NCBI GenBank assembly: GCA_026417515.1
Contig: JAOADC010000018.1
Coordinates: 1 to 43,874 of the forward strand
DNA length: 43,874 bases
From: Actinomycetota bacterium
Lineage (GTDB): Bacteria > Actinomycetota > Aquicultoria > SKW223
Direction of reading: 5' to 3'
Shown here one piece after another: positions 8,928 to 19,147 of the stretch. Each line of letters begins with the position of its first letter. The first letter of the stretch is position 1. The translations under genes were made by a program, and so were the position numbers. The notes beneath the pieces are model-generated. The model saw only the letters and a list, made by a program, of their open reading frames with translations, was not told the DNA's origin and did not search any database.

Positions 8928-9497
8928 ATGGAGCTTTTTTTGCTTGCAATTCCGCTAGGGTTGCTTATTGGCTGGCTACGTGGTGGGAATACAAGAAATT
9001 TAGAAAACTCATATATTAGAGGATTATCACTGGTCTTAATTGCATTTTTACTTCGTTTTCTTGTTAATTCCCCTGATTTAGCAAAGGATTTGAATATCGG
9101 CTTTCTTATCGTTTACTTCCCATTTATAAATATCTTTGCCTATATTGTTCTTCTAATTTTTGCTTACTTGAATTTAAGGCTAATAAGCATCAGAGTTTTT
9201 GCTTTTGGCACATTACTGAACGCAATTCCTATCGTTCTTAACGGTGGAAAGATGCCCTTTGAATTAAATGAAGCAAGAAAAGTTGGCATGGCAGAAACTT
9301 TAATAAAGCTTTCGAAGGAAGGTTCAGCAAATATTCCATCAAATAGAGATGCCTTGTTCTGGCCCCTTGGTGATCTGATTCCACTGAGAGGAATCAGGTT
9401 CTACAAACTGGTTTCTATTGGAGATATTGTTCTTTTCTTTGCTCTCGTTCTACTAATTTCAGAACTGATGCTTGATAAATCTAAGAAGGATGTTTAG
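8928..9497 (+). CDS. DUF5317-like membrane protein
   Basis: N-terminal AIPLGLLIGWLRGGN, NGGKMPFE motif, multiple TM. Confidence 0.6.
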   Translation: MELFLLAIPLGLLIGWLRGGNTRNLENSYIRGLSLVLIAFLLRFLVNSPDLAKDLNIGFLIVYFPFINIFAYIVLLIFAYLNLRLISIRVFAFGTLLNAIPIVLNGGKMPFELNEARKVGMAETLIKLSKEGSANIPSNRDALFWPLGDLIPLRGIRFYKLVSIGDIVLFFALVLLISELMLDKSKKDV

Positions 9498-10068
9498 ACA
9501 GTTTCCTGAAGAAGTTTGCAGTTGATTTTAAAAGGCCGAAAGGAAATCCTTCAGCAAATTCAGCAATGACTTCAAAGAATCTTCCCTTTTGAGAAATTAA
9601 CACCAAAGTCAACCAGATTAAAGAGATTAAGAAAGATGCTATGTCAAGGTAATAGGCGAAAATAAAAGGAAGAATTGTCAGAGGAAAAGAAATAAGCATA
9701 ACCATTGATTTTGAATTAGAAATAAAAGCAATCAGCAATATTGCAAGTATATAAAAGGTGAAAAATTGTTTAGAGACAAGTCCTAAAATGAACAAATACG
9801 TAAAGGAAGAAATGATCAAGATTACGTCAACAATAAAATCGAAACTGGAAAGATAAGATGCCACTGAAGCACTTCTTGCAAACTTACCATCTAAGATATC
9901 CGTAGTCCATCCAAGCAAAAGCAAAAATATCATATAGCGGAAGGTTCTTAATTTCTTGTGAATTCCAAGGATAACTATCATTATCGATATGATCAATCTT
10001 GAAAAAGTGAAAAAATCAGCCAGTAAAGCCAATTTAATCACCCACTTACTCGAATAATCCTTCAGCAA
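9481..10068 (-). CDS. CDP-alcohol phosphatidyltransferase-like membrane protein (divergent motif)
   Basis: DILDGKFARSASVASYLSSFDFIVD resembles the CDP-OH-P motif; multi-TM. Confidence 0.65.
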   Translation of the reverse strand: MLKDYSSKWVIKLALLADFFTFSRLIISIMIVILGIHKKLRTFRYMIFLLLLGWTTDILDGKFARSASVASYLSSFDFIVDVILIISSFTYLFILGLVSKQFFTFYILAILLIAFISNSKSMVMLISFPLTILPFIFAYYLDIASFLISLIWLTLVLISQKGRFFEVIAEFAEGFPFGLLKSTANFFRKLSKHPS

Positions 10069-11140
10069 CCTTTACTATTTTTTCTTTTTCTATATTACTT
10101 ACAATTAAGAGGAATGTATTTCTATCATTAGTCCATGCTGCAAGAGCGCATGGTAGCGCAGCTGTATTAAATTCTCTATTATTAACTTTAAAGGGTTTAC
10201 CTTTCTTCAAAGGATTTAGATTAAATTTTCCCCTTGACTCGACTATATGTACAAAATAATGGGTATCGTAATAGGAGAACAGAATCAAATCTTTTTTTAT
10301 CTCCAATGCAGAAAATGGAGCCCTGTATCTGTTTAGCCTCATTATTCTCATTTGTTTAAGTTCAGGAGGAGCCCATGTGGGTGGATATATTGTGAATGGA
10401 GCCAAGTTTTGCACTTCTTCAGCTTCTAAAATGATACCAGGATATGAATCGACCGCCTCTTTTGCATCGATATGAAATGGTTCTTTTGTTGCATTTAATT
10501 CATCCGAGAAATCTATTGCTCTTGCCTTATAGATTATTCTTTCACCATCCTTCACTTCAATAGATAGAGGAAATCCTGTTTGTTCATCAAACAAAAATTT
10601 ATAAGATCTATTCAATTTGAAAGAATCCCTAAAGGACAAAAACAGGCATTTTCTACCTAAATGAATAAAACCGCCTGTTAATTTGAAGTTTTTAAGGTCT
10701 GAACTGTTTCTTTTTAAAAACTCAAGGAGAGAGTTCGAATAAGGAAAGAAGAATGGATTTAAAGCTCGTTCTAATCTTTTTATTTTACCCTGAGATTCTT
10801 GAAGTAGTTCGTCTTCATTATAGATATATCTGGTAACAGTATCATAGTCAGCGACTTCGACATAGGTTCTACTATTTAAAATCCAGATTCTTGTTACATA
10901 TTTCTTTTGTTCCTGTCCAGTAATCTCATTGACCTCAAAAACAGCACTCAAATTGTCATTGGTCTTCAGCCTTACATCAAATACAGGAATAAGTATCAAA
11001 CGGTAAAAAGCAAGAAATGATAGAACTCCAACCAAAATAAGTAAGAAAAGATCCCTCTTAAAAGAGTATCTTTTCTTAATAAAGATTGGTTTATTAATCT
11101 GTCTTCTTGACGACATTAAGATTTTCCTGAAGGGTGTCAA
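10046..11140 (-). CDS. RseB/MucB- or LolA-like protein with N-terminal membrane anchor
   Basis: Single N-terminal TM; sigma-factor regulatory/lipoprotein-carrier-like beta-rich region; weak by-eye call. Confidence 0.4.
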   Translation of the reverse strand: MTPFRKILMSSRRQINKPIFIKKRYSFKRDLFLLILVGVLSFLAFYRLILIPVFDVRLKTNDNLSAVFEVNEITGQEQKKYVTRIWILNSRTYVEVADYDTVTRYIYNEDELLQESQGKIKRLERALNPFFFPYSNSLLEFLKRNSSDLKNFKLTGGFIHLGRKCLFLSFRDSFKLNRSYKFLFDEQTGFPLSIEVKDGERIIYKARAIDFSDELNATKEPFHIDAKEAVDSYPGIILEAEEVQNLAPFTIYPPTWAPPELKQMRIMRLNRYRAPFSALEIKKDLILFSYYDTHYFVHIVESRGKFNLNPLKKGKPFKVNNREFNTAALPCALAAWTNDRNTFLLIVSNIEKEKIVKVAEGLFE

Positions 11141-11396
11141 CCAAAAAGTTAAGTAGGAGGAGAATCAGACCAATCAAGAAATAATTCATTATCTCTGCTG
11201 ATTTAGAATTTTTTATAAACGAACCCACTATATCAACTTTAAAAACAATTTTTTCTAAGAGCGGCTGATAGAAAATTCTGATAGATAAATAATTATTAAA
11301 GTAACTTGCAAGTGCAAGCAGGAAATAAACAACGGAATAAAAAACCAAAAATAATCGTAAAAAATCAATAAAAATGCCCTTCGGAGTCAACTTCAT
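11094..11396 (-). CDS. Small two-TM membrane protein of unknown function
   Basis: 100 aa ORF overlapping the next gene by 47 nt, two hydrophobic segments. Confidence 0.55.
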   Translation of the reverse strand: MKLTPKGIFIDFLRLFLVFYSVVYFLLALASYFNNYLSIRIFYQPLLEKIVFKVDIVGSFIKNSKSAEIMNYFLIGLILLLLNFLVDTLQENLNVVKKTD

Positions 11397-11423
11397 CTTA
11401 ATGTTATTTTACAACAAATTTAT

Positions 11424-12026
11424 TTATAAAAAACCTAAATCGGGCATATTATTGTGATATTCTTCCAAAATTTTCCTGCGTAGACGGTTTTCAAGTTCTA
11501 CTAAATTCATTACATCGTAGTAGTTATAAAGTTCAAGAAGAGAGAGTGCCTTCTTATCCCCCATTTCATATTCATTCCAGAGGTTTACAGCATCTAAGCC
11601 ATTCATTCCTTCAATGGTGCTATCTCTTATAATTCCCAATTCTTTTTCTACTTTTTTTAGACCACCATAAAGATCGAGTTCCCAGCACATATACATAAGA
11701 TCCAAAGATTGTATAGAAGGAGACAACCTAAAACCAACAAATCTTTCTAATATATCAAGATCAAATCTTTCTCCATTATACGTAATGACTACTTCAACCC
11801 CATCAAGCAACCTGTGTATAGTTTCTGCTTTTATATTAGGGCGAACTAACCTTCTGAAGCCTTCTTCCTTGATATATATACCTACCAGTGTTGGATTAAA
11901 TGATTCGTCTGTCTCGATATCGAGATAGGCTCTTTTAAGATCTTCGTTCATTAAAAGTTCGATAATTTGATTGACCTTGTGCCTCGGTACACAAACTCTT
12001 TTTTTTCTAACTTTGCGCTGTTCCAT
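11424..12026 (-). CDS. Ribonuclease H-like (YprB-type) 3'-5' exonuclease domain protein
   Basis: AYLDIETDES (ExoI-like), ITYNGERFDLDIL (ExoII-like), YNYYDVMNL motifs. Confidence 0.7.
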   Translation of the reverse strand: MEQRKVRKKRVCVPRHKVNQIIELLMNEDLKRAYLDIETDESFNPTLVGIYIKEEGFRRLVRPNIKAETIHRLLDGVEVVITYNGERFDLDILERFVGFRLSPSIQSLDLMYMCWELDLYGGLKKVEKELGIIRDSTIEGMNGLDAVNLWNEYEMGDKKALSLLELYNYYDVMNLVELENRLRRKILEEYHNNMPDLGFL

Positions 12027-12106
12027 TAAAAATCACTCAATTCTATTTTACAAGGTTAAAAGACTTTTACGCATAAATAAAACTAAAAAATTTTTTTAAA
12101 AAATAG

Positions 12107-12135
12107 TTGACTTACCTATGAAATAGTACTAAACT
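12107..12135 (+). promoter_or_regulatory. Promoter of structured ncRNA
   Basis: TTGACT (12107-12112), 17 nt, TAAACT (12130-12135). Confidence 0.55.
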
Positions 12136-12142
12136 TCATTAT

Positions 12143-12297
12143 AGCCCCGAGAAGCCTTAAGAAGGCTTTTCGAAAGCGAACATATTTAAACCTCGTAGGG
12201 CGAGCGAAAGCCCGAGCTGAGAAGCAAGGGCAGAGTAGCCAGCCAGAGGTTAGAGAGTGTTCGTAAGTAGAGATAGCCAAGGGTTTCTCGGGGTTTT
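12143..12297 (+). ncRNA. Structured orphan ncRNA (about 155 nt), family unassigned
   Basis: GC-rich island without ORF; terminal stem CCCCGAGAA/TTCTCGGGG; internal stems CGAACA/TGTTCG and AACCTC/GAGGTT; GGGC...GCCC hairpin; ends in GGGGTTTTATTT. Confidence 0.65.
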
Positions 12298-13270
12298 ATT
12301 TGTATATATCCAGTATTCTTTCAATTCTTTCTCTTGCTTTTTCTGCGATTTCTCTTGGCTCTACAATACTTACCTCTCCACTGAAGGGAAGAAGCCATTG
12401 ATAAACAATCCAGTCAATTGAGATCAATGGCACCTGAAAAAGAATCTCATTATCTGATAATTCTTCTTTCTTGAATCTTTGAAACATCTCGCTGAGATAT
12501 CTTGCTGAAAATCCAGTTGCCTTTAAAGTTACCATTTCATCCTGTCTTCTCTTTTTGAACTCCTCTATCTTAACTTTGAGCTCGTTTTCTATTTTGCTGT
12601 CAAGATTGAATGTTTCTGGAATTATTTCAATATCGGAAATATTCTCAAGTATGAAGGTTTTAATAAGTTGATCGGCAGTATCGACTGCCCAAAGATAAAA
12701 TCCCTTAAAGTAATAGTTAACCTGAATAGGAAGTACCTCATGAACGCCAAAACGTGAGCTTGTAGTGGAATAATAGCTTATTCTTATTTTTTTTCTTTCC
12801 TTAATGGCTTTTGAGATAAGATTTAGGACTTCAAAAACTTCTCGGTTTGGATAAACAGCTCGATGTTTTTCCAGGTCCTTTTTTACAGCCTCCACAAGCA
12901 ATTTTGGTAAGTTTCCTATTATCTTATCGATTAAATGTTTATAATCTTCATTTGCATCGCCAATATATTCCTTGAAAGCCAGTAGAGCAAAAAGGAATGC
13001 AAATAATTCTTTTTCGCTCAGAGCAAATGGAATCCTTATATCATAGGGCGAATAGAAACTGACCTTTTCGTCTTTCTCATCGATTTCGAGGTTAAATGTT
13101 ACCGCTGGCATAACCTCACAGAGGCAGATGATTTTTGCTATCTTTTTTAATTCACTCTTATCATAACCAAATAGTTCTTCCAGTTCCTTTATTGATGCTT
13201 CTCCGCCTTTTTGTTCAAGGTAGGCAAGCATAGATAGAAGCTTTTGAAAGTCGAAAGAATTTCTATTCAT
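12296..13270 (-). CDS. WYL domain-containing transcriptional regulator
   Basis: N-terminal HTH, WYL-like core (RISYYSTTSSRFGVHEVLPIQVNYYFKGFYLWAVD). Confidence 0.8.
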   Translation of the reverse strand: MNRNSFDFQKLLSMLAYLEQKGGEASIKELEELFGYDKSELKKIAKIICLCEVMPAVTFNLEIDEKDEKVSFYSPYDIRIPFALSEKELFAFLFALLAFKEYIGDANEDYKHLIDKIIGNLPKLLVEAVKKDLEKHRAVYPNREVFEVLNLISKAIKERKKIRISYYSTTSSRFGVHEVLPIQVNYYFKGFYLWAVDTADQLIKTFILENISDIEIIPETFNLDSKIENELKVKIEEFKKRRQDEMVTLKATGFSARYLSEMFQRFKKEELSDNEILFQVPLISIDWIVYQWLLPFSGEVSIVEPREIAEKARERIERILDIYK

Positions 13271-14229
13271 CAGAGGCTCTCCAGAACATTACAAAGATTC
13301 TGCTTAACCATTTGCCTCAAGAAATCTGGTTTAACTATCTCTGCAATTGATAAATATGGTGCAAAGTGAAGGAAGAATCTTTCAGGTGATTTAACGATTA
13401 ACTTCAGATAACAATCTTTATCAACTATCTTATAGGTCTCACCATTAAATTTCCTTTCTATCAAACTTTTCATATTTATAGGACATTTGATCTCAACTTC
13501 CACTTCATCGCCGACATCATACTGCCATGGTTTCTTGTAAAGTTCCTTTAAGATTTCGTCGATATTTGTTATTTCAATCTCTGCTTTCTTGTTGCTTACA
13601 CGCAGGTTTCTGATTCGCTTTAATTTAAAAAATCTAACTGCCTTATTCACCTCTGCAACCAGATACCATTCGCCATTCCTCAGACTTAAAAGTATTGGAT
13701 TTACTTCAAAATCCTTATAAGAGTCTGCGTCATATGCTCTGTACTCAAAGACAACTTTCTTTTTTTTGTCTATGGCTTCTTCAATCAGTCGGCTGGCAAA
13801 CTGCTCTTCTTCTGTAATATTGAGTGCAAATCTAAGCATCGGTTCTCTTTCAATAACCCTTGGATAGATTCCTAACCTGATTGCAACTTTGTATACTGCT
13901 GAGCGAAGTGCTTGAGAATTAACCACATCATCGAATGAAAGGATTTCTGCCAAAATATCAGCAAGGAGATTTTTCTCTGTCTGAATCAGATTTAGTTTTT
14001 CATTCAGGTTAAAACTATAATCAATATGATATCTGTTGCTTTCGTATAATATTCTTATCCCTTGTTCATTCAGGTACTCCTTATCTCTATTGAACATTCT
14101 ACGAAATGCTTCCTCAGATCTGCTTTTATGGTAACCTATAACAGTTTCCTGAATCTCCTCTAAGGTTAGAGGGCCTCTTTCATGAAGGGCTATTATCAGG
14201 CTTATTAATCTTTCTTGTTTTTTTGCCAT
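13270..14229 (-). CDS. WYL domain-containing transcriptional regulator
   Basis: [39 protein letters not shown]-type motif; coupled to the previous gene. Confidence 0.82.
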   Translation of the reverse strand: MAKKQERLISLIIALHERGPLTLEEIQETVIGYHKSRSEEAFRRMFNRDKEYLNEQGIRILYESNRYHIDYSFNLNEKLNLIQTEKNLLADILAEILSFDDVVNSQALRSAVYKVAIRLGIYPRVIEREPMLRFALNITEEEQFASRLIEEAIDKKKKVVFEYRAYDADSYKDFEVNPILLSLRNGEWYLVAEVNKAVRFFKLKRIRNLRVSNKKAEIEITNIDEILKELYKKPWQYDVGDEVEVEIKCPINMKSLIERKFNGETYKIVDKDCYLKLIVKSPERFFLHFAPYLSIAEIVKPDFLRQMVKQNLCNVLESL

Positions 14230-14327
14230 CAGTGAAAATTATATCAACTTTTAAAGTTAGATATATTTACACTTCGTCAATCTATAACTATCTAAAGATA
14301 AAGAATACTAAAACGATATTAAAAAAT

Positions 14328-15539
14328 ATGGTCGACGTTAAGGAGATTGAAAAAATACAAATATTTGAAATTTTTGGAAAGAAGATTAACCACAAGGGTC
14401 TTCTGCTTATTATGGAAATAGCAGGAATGTTTTTCGGCCTCATCTTTCCCCTGTTTATATATCCACTGGCAACCTTCAAATCACTCCTGCATTTTTTAGT
14501 TTTTTTTATTTTTTGTGTAATTTCTGGAATGTTATTAAGTTTTCTTTGCTATCGCTTTGCTTTGAAATTCGGCACCCAATTACTTTCTAACGCCACCAGC
14601 TTTGCAGAAGAAGCGCTTGCAAAAAACTTTATTTCAGATTATGAAACAGAAAAGAATATTGAAATGGTTTCTCTTAAATTCGCGAATTTGGTCCGTTTCT
14701 CAGAAAAGTTGATAGAACAAATTAAAGGCGCAGGATTAGAACTTCGTCAGGTGCTAATCGATATTCAAAAGATAGGAAACACCAATGCTGCAGCAACCGC
14801 ACAGCTGGCTTCATCAATAACTGAAATCTCTGCTACGATGGAAGAGATTGCAAGAACTTCTTCCCATATAGCAAAAAGTCTTGAGGTGCTTGCTATAAAC
14901 TCTCAAAAAACTCTTAAAGCATCCGAAGAGGGAAGGCGCGATATCGAACTTACAAACAAGTCCTTTACTGAAGCAAAGGAAGCAAACGATACTTTGACAG
15001 CCAGACTATCTGAAATACTTTCAAGAATTTCTTCTATAAATGATATTGTCAACTTTATAGAAGAGATTTCTGCAAAAACAAAAATACTGGCTTTAAACGC
15101 TTCTATTGAAGCAGCCCGAGCAGGTGAAAAAGGCAAGGGTTTTTCAGTTGTTGCAAGCGAAATCAGAGGCCTCACAGAAAGAATTTCAAGTTATACCTCA
15201 AATATAAAGTTAGCGACTCAGGAGATATTTGAGTTTGCTGAAGACCTGGAATTTCTAATTGAAGAAAATCACAAAAGATTTGATAAGGTATTTGAAGTCA
15301 GTAAAGCTACAATAGATAGGCTAGCAATCATAGAATCTGCTGCAAAGGAAACAGATATGTCTATTAAGAACATAAGAAATTCCGTTGAACACGAGAAGAT
15401 GGCTACAAATCAAATCGCTTCATCGATGCGTGAGGTTGAAAGGTCAGCTCAAAATTTGGTCAGACTGACCAGTTCCCTTATGGAAATATCAAACCGCATT
15501 GAAAATGAAATGGAAAGACTTTTCAAAAGTTTGAATTAA
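14328..15539 (+). CDS. Methyl-accepting chemotaxis-like protein (two TM, no obvious sensor domain)
   Basis: MCP signalling hairpin: [53 protein letters not shown] extends to 14223 but ATG 14328 is plausible. Confidence 0.88.
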   Translation: MVDVKEIEKIQIFEIFGKKINHKGLLLIMEIAGMFFGLIFPLFIYPLATFKSLLHFLVFFIFCVISGMLLSFLCYRFALKFGTQLLSNATSFAEEALAKNFISDYETEKNIEMVSLKFANLVRFSEKLIEQIKGAGLELRQVLIDIQKIGNTNAAATAQLASSITEISATMEEIARTSSHIAKSLEVLAINSQKTLKASEEGRRDIELTNKSFTEAKEANDTLTARLSEILSRISSINDIVNFIEEISAKTKILALNASIEAARAGEKGKGFSVVASEIRGLTERISSYTSNIKLATQEIFEFAEDLEFLIEENHKRFDKVFEVSKATIDRLAIIESAAKETDMSIKNIRNSVEHEKMATNQIASSMREVERSAQNLVRLTSSLMEISNRIENEMERLFKSLN

Positions 15540-16102
15540 TCTTCTTTGATTGTGAAACCATACCGTCCCACAACACTTCCTGTTACCACATATCTTTCTG
15601 GACAGTATGCCAAGGCATTGATTTTTTCATAATCAGGACGACGTTTGCTCGAATCCAGGTACTCAGCATCAACAAAAACACCGAGCACTTCTGCCAGAAA
15701 CAAATCATGAACTCCAAGATTTATGATCTGCTTTACTCTTGCTTCTATATTCACCGGACATTCTTTTATCCAATGGCCCTTAACCATCTGTGCTGCTAAA
15801 GGTGTAAGACCAGTCAATTCGAATTTATCTGCATTATTTCCAGAAACAGTTCCGCAGATATCGACCTCTCTAATCATTTCAGCAGTAGGAATATTGAGAA
15901 CGAATTCCATTTCCTTTTTTATTAATTGATTTGAATACCTAGTTGGTCTTACTGAAACGCTTACCATTGGTGGTTCTGAGCAAACGTTTCCTGCCCAGGC
16001 AATTGTTATAATATTGGATCTCTTTTTTTCTTCATCGTAAACTGTTAAGAGTAGTGCAGGAACTGGAAAAACTGCTGGATATGGCTTTAGAAACTCTTTC
16101 AC
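15536..16102 (-). CDS. Flavin reductase family protein (FMN-binding split barrel)
   Basis: [30 protein letters not shown]... typical flavoredoxin/flavin reductase. Confidence 0.85.
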   Translation of the reverse strand: MKEFLKPYPAVFPVPALLLTVYDEEKKRSNIITIAWAGNVCSEPPMVSVSVRPTRYSNQLIKKEMEFVLNIPTAEMIREVDICGTVSGNNADKFELTGLTPLAAQMVKGHWIKECPVNIEARVKQIINLGVHDLFLAEVLGVFVDAEYLDSSKRRPDYEKINALAYCPERYVVTGSVVGRYGFTIKED

Positions 16103-16725
16103 TTCGGCACCTCCTCAAATTTCTTCTTCCAATCCAATATTTCCATGGCTACAGCCTCGTGGTCAGCTATAGAATGTAAAAAAATGCGCCCTGTAGTTGT
16201 TTCAATAATGATATCACCTACTCTAAAAACTTTTTGAAGCAAATTCTTACGCAAGTAAATTGAGACAATAGAACTATATGGAATAATTCTTGAGCGCTGC
16301 TTTCCAGCCCTTACTTTCAAATGTATGAAATAGTCTGTAATTATTATTTCCGTTCCTAAGATTTGAAAAAAAGCAAATACTAGATGGAGTGTTCTTTTCA
16401 TAAAAAATTTCATGCTGATGATAACTGCCAGAACTCCAGAAATTAGATTGTAGCTAATTAAACTATATAGATTAAATTTTTTCAGAATATCAAAGGTGAT
16501 GAATCTTGCAATCAATTCGTTGAAGATAAAAAAGAGCAAAAGAGCAAAAATTATCCCTGAGAAAAAGTTTGCCAGCACTGGAATTACCATCCAAAATGGC
16601 TTTGGATACAATTTCTCTTCAAAGGTTAAAATTTGGTGATAATCAACAAGATGAAGGTTTCGAGTTCTTATTTCTTCTTCGAGTTTTTCTTCTAAATTTT
16701 CAAAAGCTTCAGTTTCAAATCCCAC
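16099..16725 (-). CDS. Membrane protein with PH-like C-terminal domain
   Basis: TM segments followed by LGTEIIITDYFIHLKVRAGKQRSRIIPYSSIVSIYLRKNLLQKVFRVGDIII. Confidence 0.6.
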   Translation of the reverse strand: MGFETEAFENLEEKLEEEIRTRNLHLVDYHQILTFEEKLYPKPFWMVIPVLANFFSGIIFALLLFFIFNELIARFITFDILKKFNLYSLISYNLISGVLAVIISMKFFMKRTLHLVFAFFQILGTEIIITDYFIHLKVRAGKQRSRIIPYSSIVSIYLRKNLLQKVFRVGDIIIETTTGRIFLHSIADHEAVAMEILDWKKKFEEVPK

Positions 16726-16742
16726 AAATCTATTTTAAGTGT

Positions 16743-17534
16743 TTAAGCGGTGAGAACGCGAGAAAGGAACTCCTTCGTGCGGCGATTCTTAGGTGCAGTA
16801 AAAATTTCTTCAGGCTTGCCCTCCTCAACAATAACACCATGGTCCATAAAAACAACTCGATCTGAAACTTCTCTGGCAAATCCCATCTCATGTGTGACAA
16901 CAAGCATAGTCATACCGCCAGCAGCAAGTTCTTTCATAGCATCCAAAACCTCTTTTACCAGTTCTGGATCCAGTGCTGATGTAACTTCATCAAAAAGCAT
17001 AACATCAGGATCCATCATAAGTGCCCTTGCAATAGCCACTCTCTGCTGCTGACCACCTGAGAGTTGATCTGGATATGCACGCATCTTTTCAATCAATCCC
17101 ATTCTTCTTAGCAGTTTTTCAGCCTTTTCAAGACATTCTTCTCTGCTTCTCTTCTGTACCCTCATTGGTGCAAGCAAAAGATTCTGTTCAACTGTTAAGT
17201 GTGGGAAGAGATTATAACTCTGAAATACAATTCCAACCTTCTGTCTCACCTTATTTATATCAACACCTGGTTGTGTTAGGTCAATGCCCTCAAGAATAAT
17301 CTTTCCAGAACTTGGTTTTTCAAGAAGATTTACGCATCGTAAAAGGGTGCTTTTTCCGCTACCCGATGGACCAATTATACAAACAACTTCAGAAGGCTTT
17401 ACCTTTAGATTTACTCCCTTTAAGACTTCATTATCACCAAAACGCTTTCTTAAATCTTCTATTTCTATTATGAATTGCATATCTTTAAGCATGGGATTTA
17501 TACCTCGACAACCTTTTTTCCATATATGATGCAA
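16743..17534 (-). CDS. Polar amino-acid ABC transporter ATP-binding protein
   Basis: Walker [25 protein letters not shown], Walker B, H-loop; GlnQ/ArtP-type. Start may be internal (M near [10 protein letters not shown]). Confidence 0.93.
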   Translation of the reverse strand: MHHIWKKGCRGINPMLKDMQFIIEIEDLRKRFGDNEVLKGVNLKVKPSEVVCIIGPSGSGKSTLLRCVNLLEKPSSGKIILEGIDLTQPGVDINKVRQKVGIVFQSYNLFPHLTVEQNLLLAPMRVQKRSREECLEKAEKLLRRMGLIEKMRAYPDQLSGGQQQRVAIARALMMDPDVMLFDEVTSALDPELVKEVLDAMKELAAGGMTMLVVTHEMGFAREVSDRVVFMDHGVIVEEGKPEEIFTAPKNRRTKEFLSRVLTA

Positions 17535-18195
17535 AATAGGTAAGAGGAATGGTCAATGAAAGATAAATCAGTGCTGCTAAAGTATATGATGTGGCATTGA
17601 AACTTGCTGATGCAAGCGACCTCATTCTGTAAGCTATCTCTGGAACCTGGATAACGTACAGGAGTGAAGAGTCTTTTAAGAGAGCTACAAATTCGTTTGT
17701 GAGTGGTGGAATGACAACTCTTACAGCCTGAGGAATTATCACGTAAAACATTGCCTGCCCATAAGACATACCAAGAGACCTGGCTGCCTCCATCTGACCC
17801 TTGGGTATCGAAAGAATACCAGCCCTGAAGATCTCAGCGACATAAGCACCTGAGTTCAGGGAAAGACCGATGATGCCAGCGAGGTAAGGAGGTAAATTAA
17901 TACCCACATAAGGCAATGCATAGTAAATAAACATCAATTGTACAAGGAGAGGCGTTCCTCTAAAAAGATTAACGTATATGGATGCGGGATATGAAAGCAG
18001 TTTAAAACTCGAAATCCTTGCCAGGGCAATTACAAGCCCAATAATTATTCCAATGGACTCTCCGACAAGTGTATAAATAATTGCCCACCTTGCTGCTGAA
18101 AGCAGGTGTGGCAGGAACTCGAGAGCAAGTTTAAAGTTGAAATATTTATCTATGAGCTGTGCTAAATTAATTTCAGCAACAAAAAGCATGCCCAT
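17485..18195 (-). CDS. Polar amino-acid ABC transporter permease
   Basis: HisM/GlnP-type: [49 protein letters not shown]. Confidence 0.93.
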   Translation of the reverse strand: MGMLFVAEINLAQLIDKYFNFKLALEFLPHLLSAARWAIIYTLVGESIGIIIGLVIALARISSFKLLSYPASIYVNLFRGTPLLVQLMFIYYALPYVGINLPPYLAGIIGLSLNSGAYVAEIFRAGILSIPKGQMEAARSLGMSYGQAMFYVIIPQAVRVVIPPLTNEFVALLKDSSLLYVIQVPEIAYRMRSLASASFNATSYTLAALIYLSLTIPLTYFASYMEKRLSRYKSHA

Positions 18196-18251
18196 ACCTC
18201 ACGAATGATTATTACGTAACAACTCTTTAGTTTATTCAGGCAGAAATTTTC

Positions 18252-19064
18252 CTATTGGTTACCAAACCACTTTTTATAGATTTTTTCGTAGGTTCCGTCT
18301 TTTTTCATATCTGCAAGAGCCTTATTGATAGCTTCAAGTAAGGCTTTTGAATCCTTCCTTACCGCTATTCCATATTTTTCGCCAGTTGGAATCTCTGCAA
18401 CTATTTCAAAGAAAGGATCTTTCTTTACCAGATAGGCTGTAACAGGATAATCATTGATTACAGCGTCGATTCTTCCCGCTTTCAAATCTTCAAATGCCAT
18501 CAAAGTATCATCGTAGGATTTAATCTCTTTAATCCCATACTTTTCCTTGATTTCCTGAGCTTTAAGTTCCCCGGTTGTTCCTCTTTGAACACCCACTATC
18601 CTTCCTTTTAAATCTTCAATTGACTTGATTGGTGAACCAGACTTTACTGCAAGCGACTGGTTAGAATCAATATAAGGATCTGAAAAGTCAACCTGCTGTT
18701 TGCGCTCGTCTGTTATGGTCATTGCAGAAACCACGCAATCAAATTTCTTGGCGTTCAATGCTTGAATGATGGTATCGAAGGCTGCAGGCTGAATCTTCAC
18801 TTGAAGGCCAATTCTTTTTCCAATTTCTTTAATAAGATCAACATCAAAACCAACTATTTCCTGTGTCTTTTCATCTTCAAACTCAAATGGAGGAAAGGCA
18901 ACGTCACTTCCAACAGTCAAAACCCCAGGAGTAATGGTTTCTATCTTTGACTCTTTATTTTCTTTGGCTTCTTCCTTAGACTTTTCACTTTTGCCCGCAC
19001 AACCAGCAAAAATCAAAACAAGAGATAAAATAAGAAGTGTATAAAACAGCCTTTTTTTGTGCAT
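18252..19064 (-). CDS. Amino-acid ABC transporter substrate-binding lipoprotein
   Basis: Lipobox LIFAGC; VGSDVAFPPFEFED...FDVDLIKEI family 3 SBP motif. Confidence 0.95.
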   Translation of the reverse strand: MHKKRLFYTLLILSLVLIFAGCAGKSEKSKEEAKENKESKIETITPGVLTVGSDVAFPPFEFEDEKTQEIVGFDVDLIKEIGKRIGLQVKIQPAAFDTIIQALNAKKFDCVVSAMTITDERKQQVDFSDPYIDSNQSLAVKSGSPIKSIEDLKGRIVGVQRGTTGELKAQEIKEKYGIKEIKSYDDTLMAFEDLKAGRIDAVINDYPVTAYLVKKDPFFEIVAEIPTGEKYGIAVRKDSKALLEAINKALADMKKDGTYEKIYKKWFGNQ

Positions 19065-19147
19065 AATTATTACCTCCTTTGCATTTCTAACTTTTAAATT
19101 TTAACCCTTGGATTAAAAAAGTAAATTAGATTTATTTAAAGAAACGA

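Noticed and set aside
12143-12297. Firm 6S, SRP or tmRNA assignment of the ncRNA
   Set aside because: Lacks the SRP GGAAG-type loop and is too short for tmRNA; 6S-like rod shape is possible but without covariance search I will not assign it.
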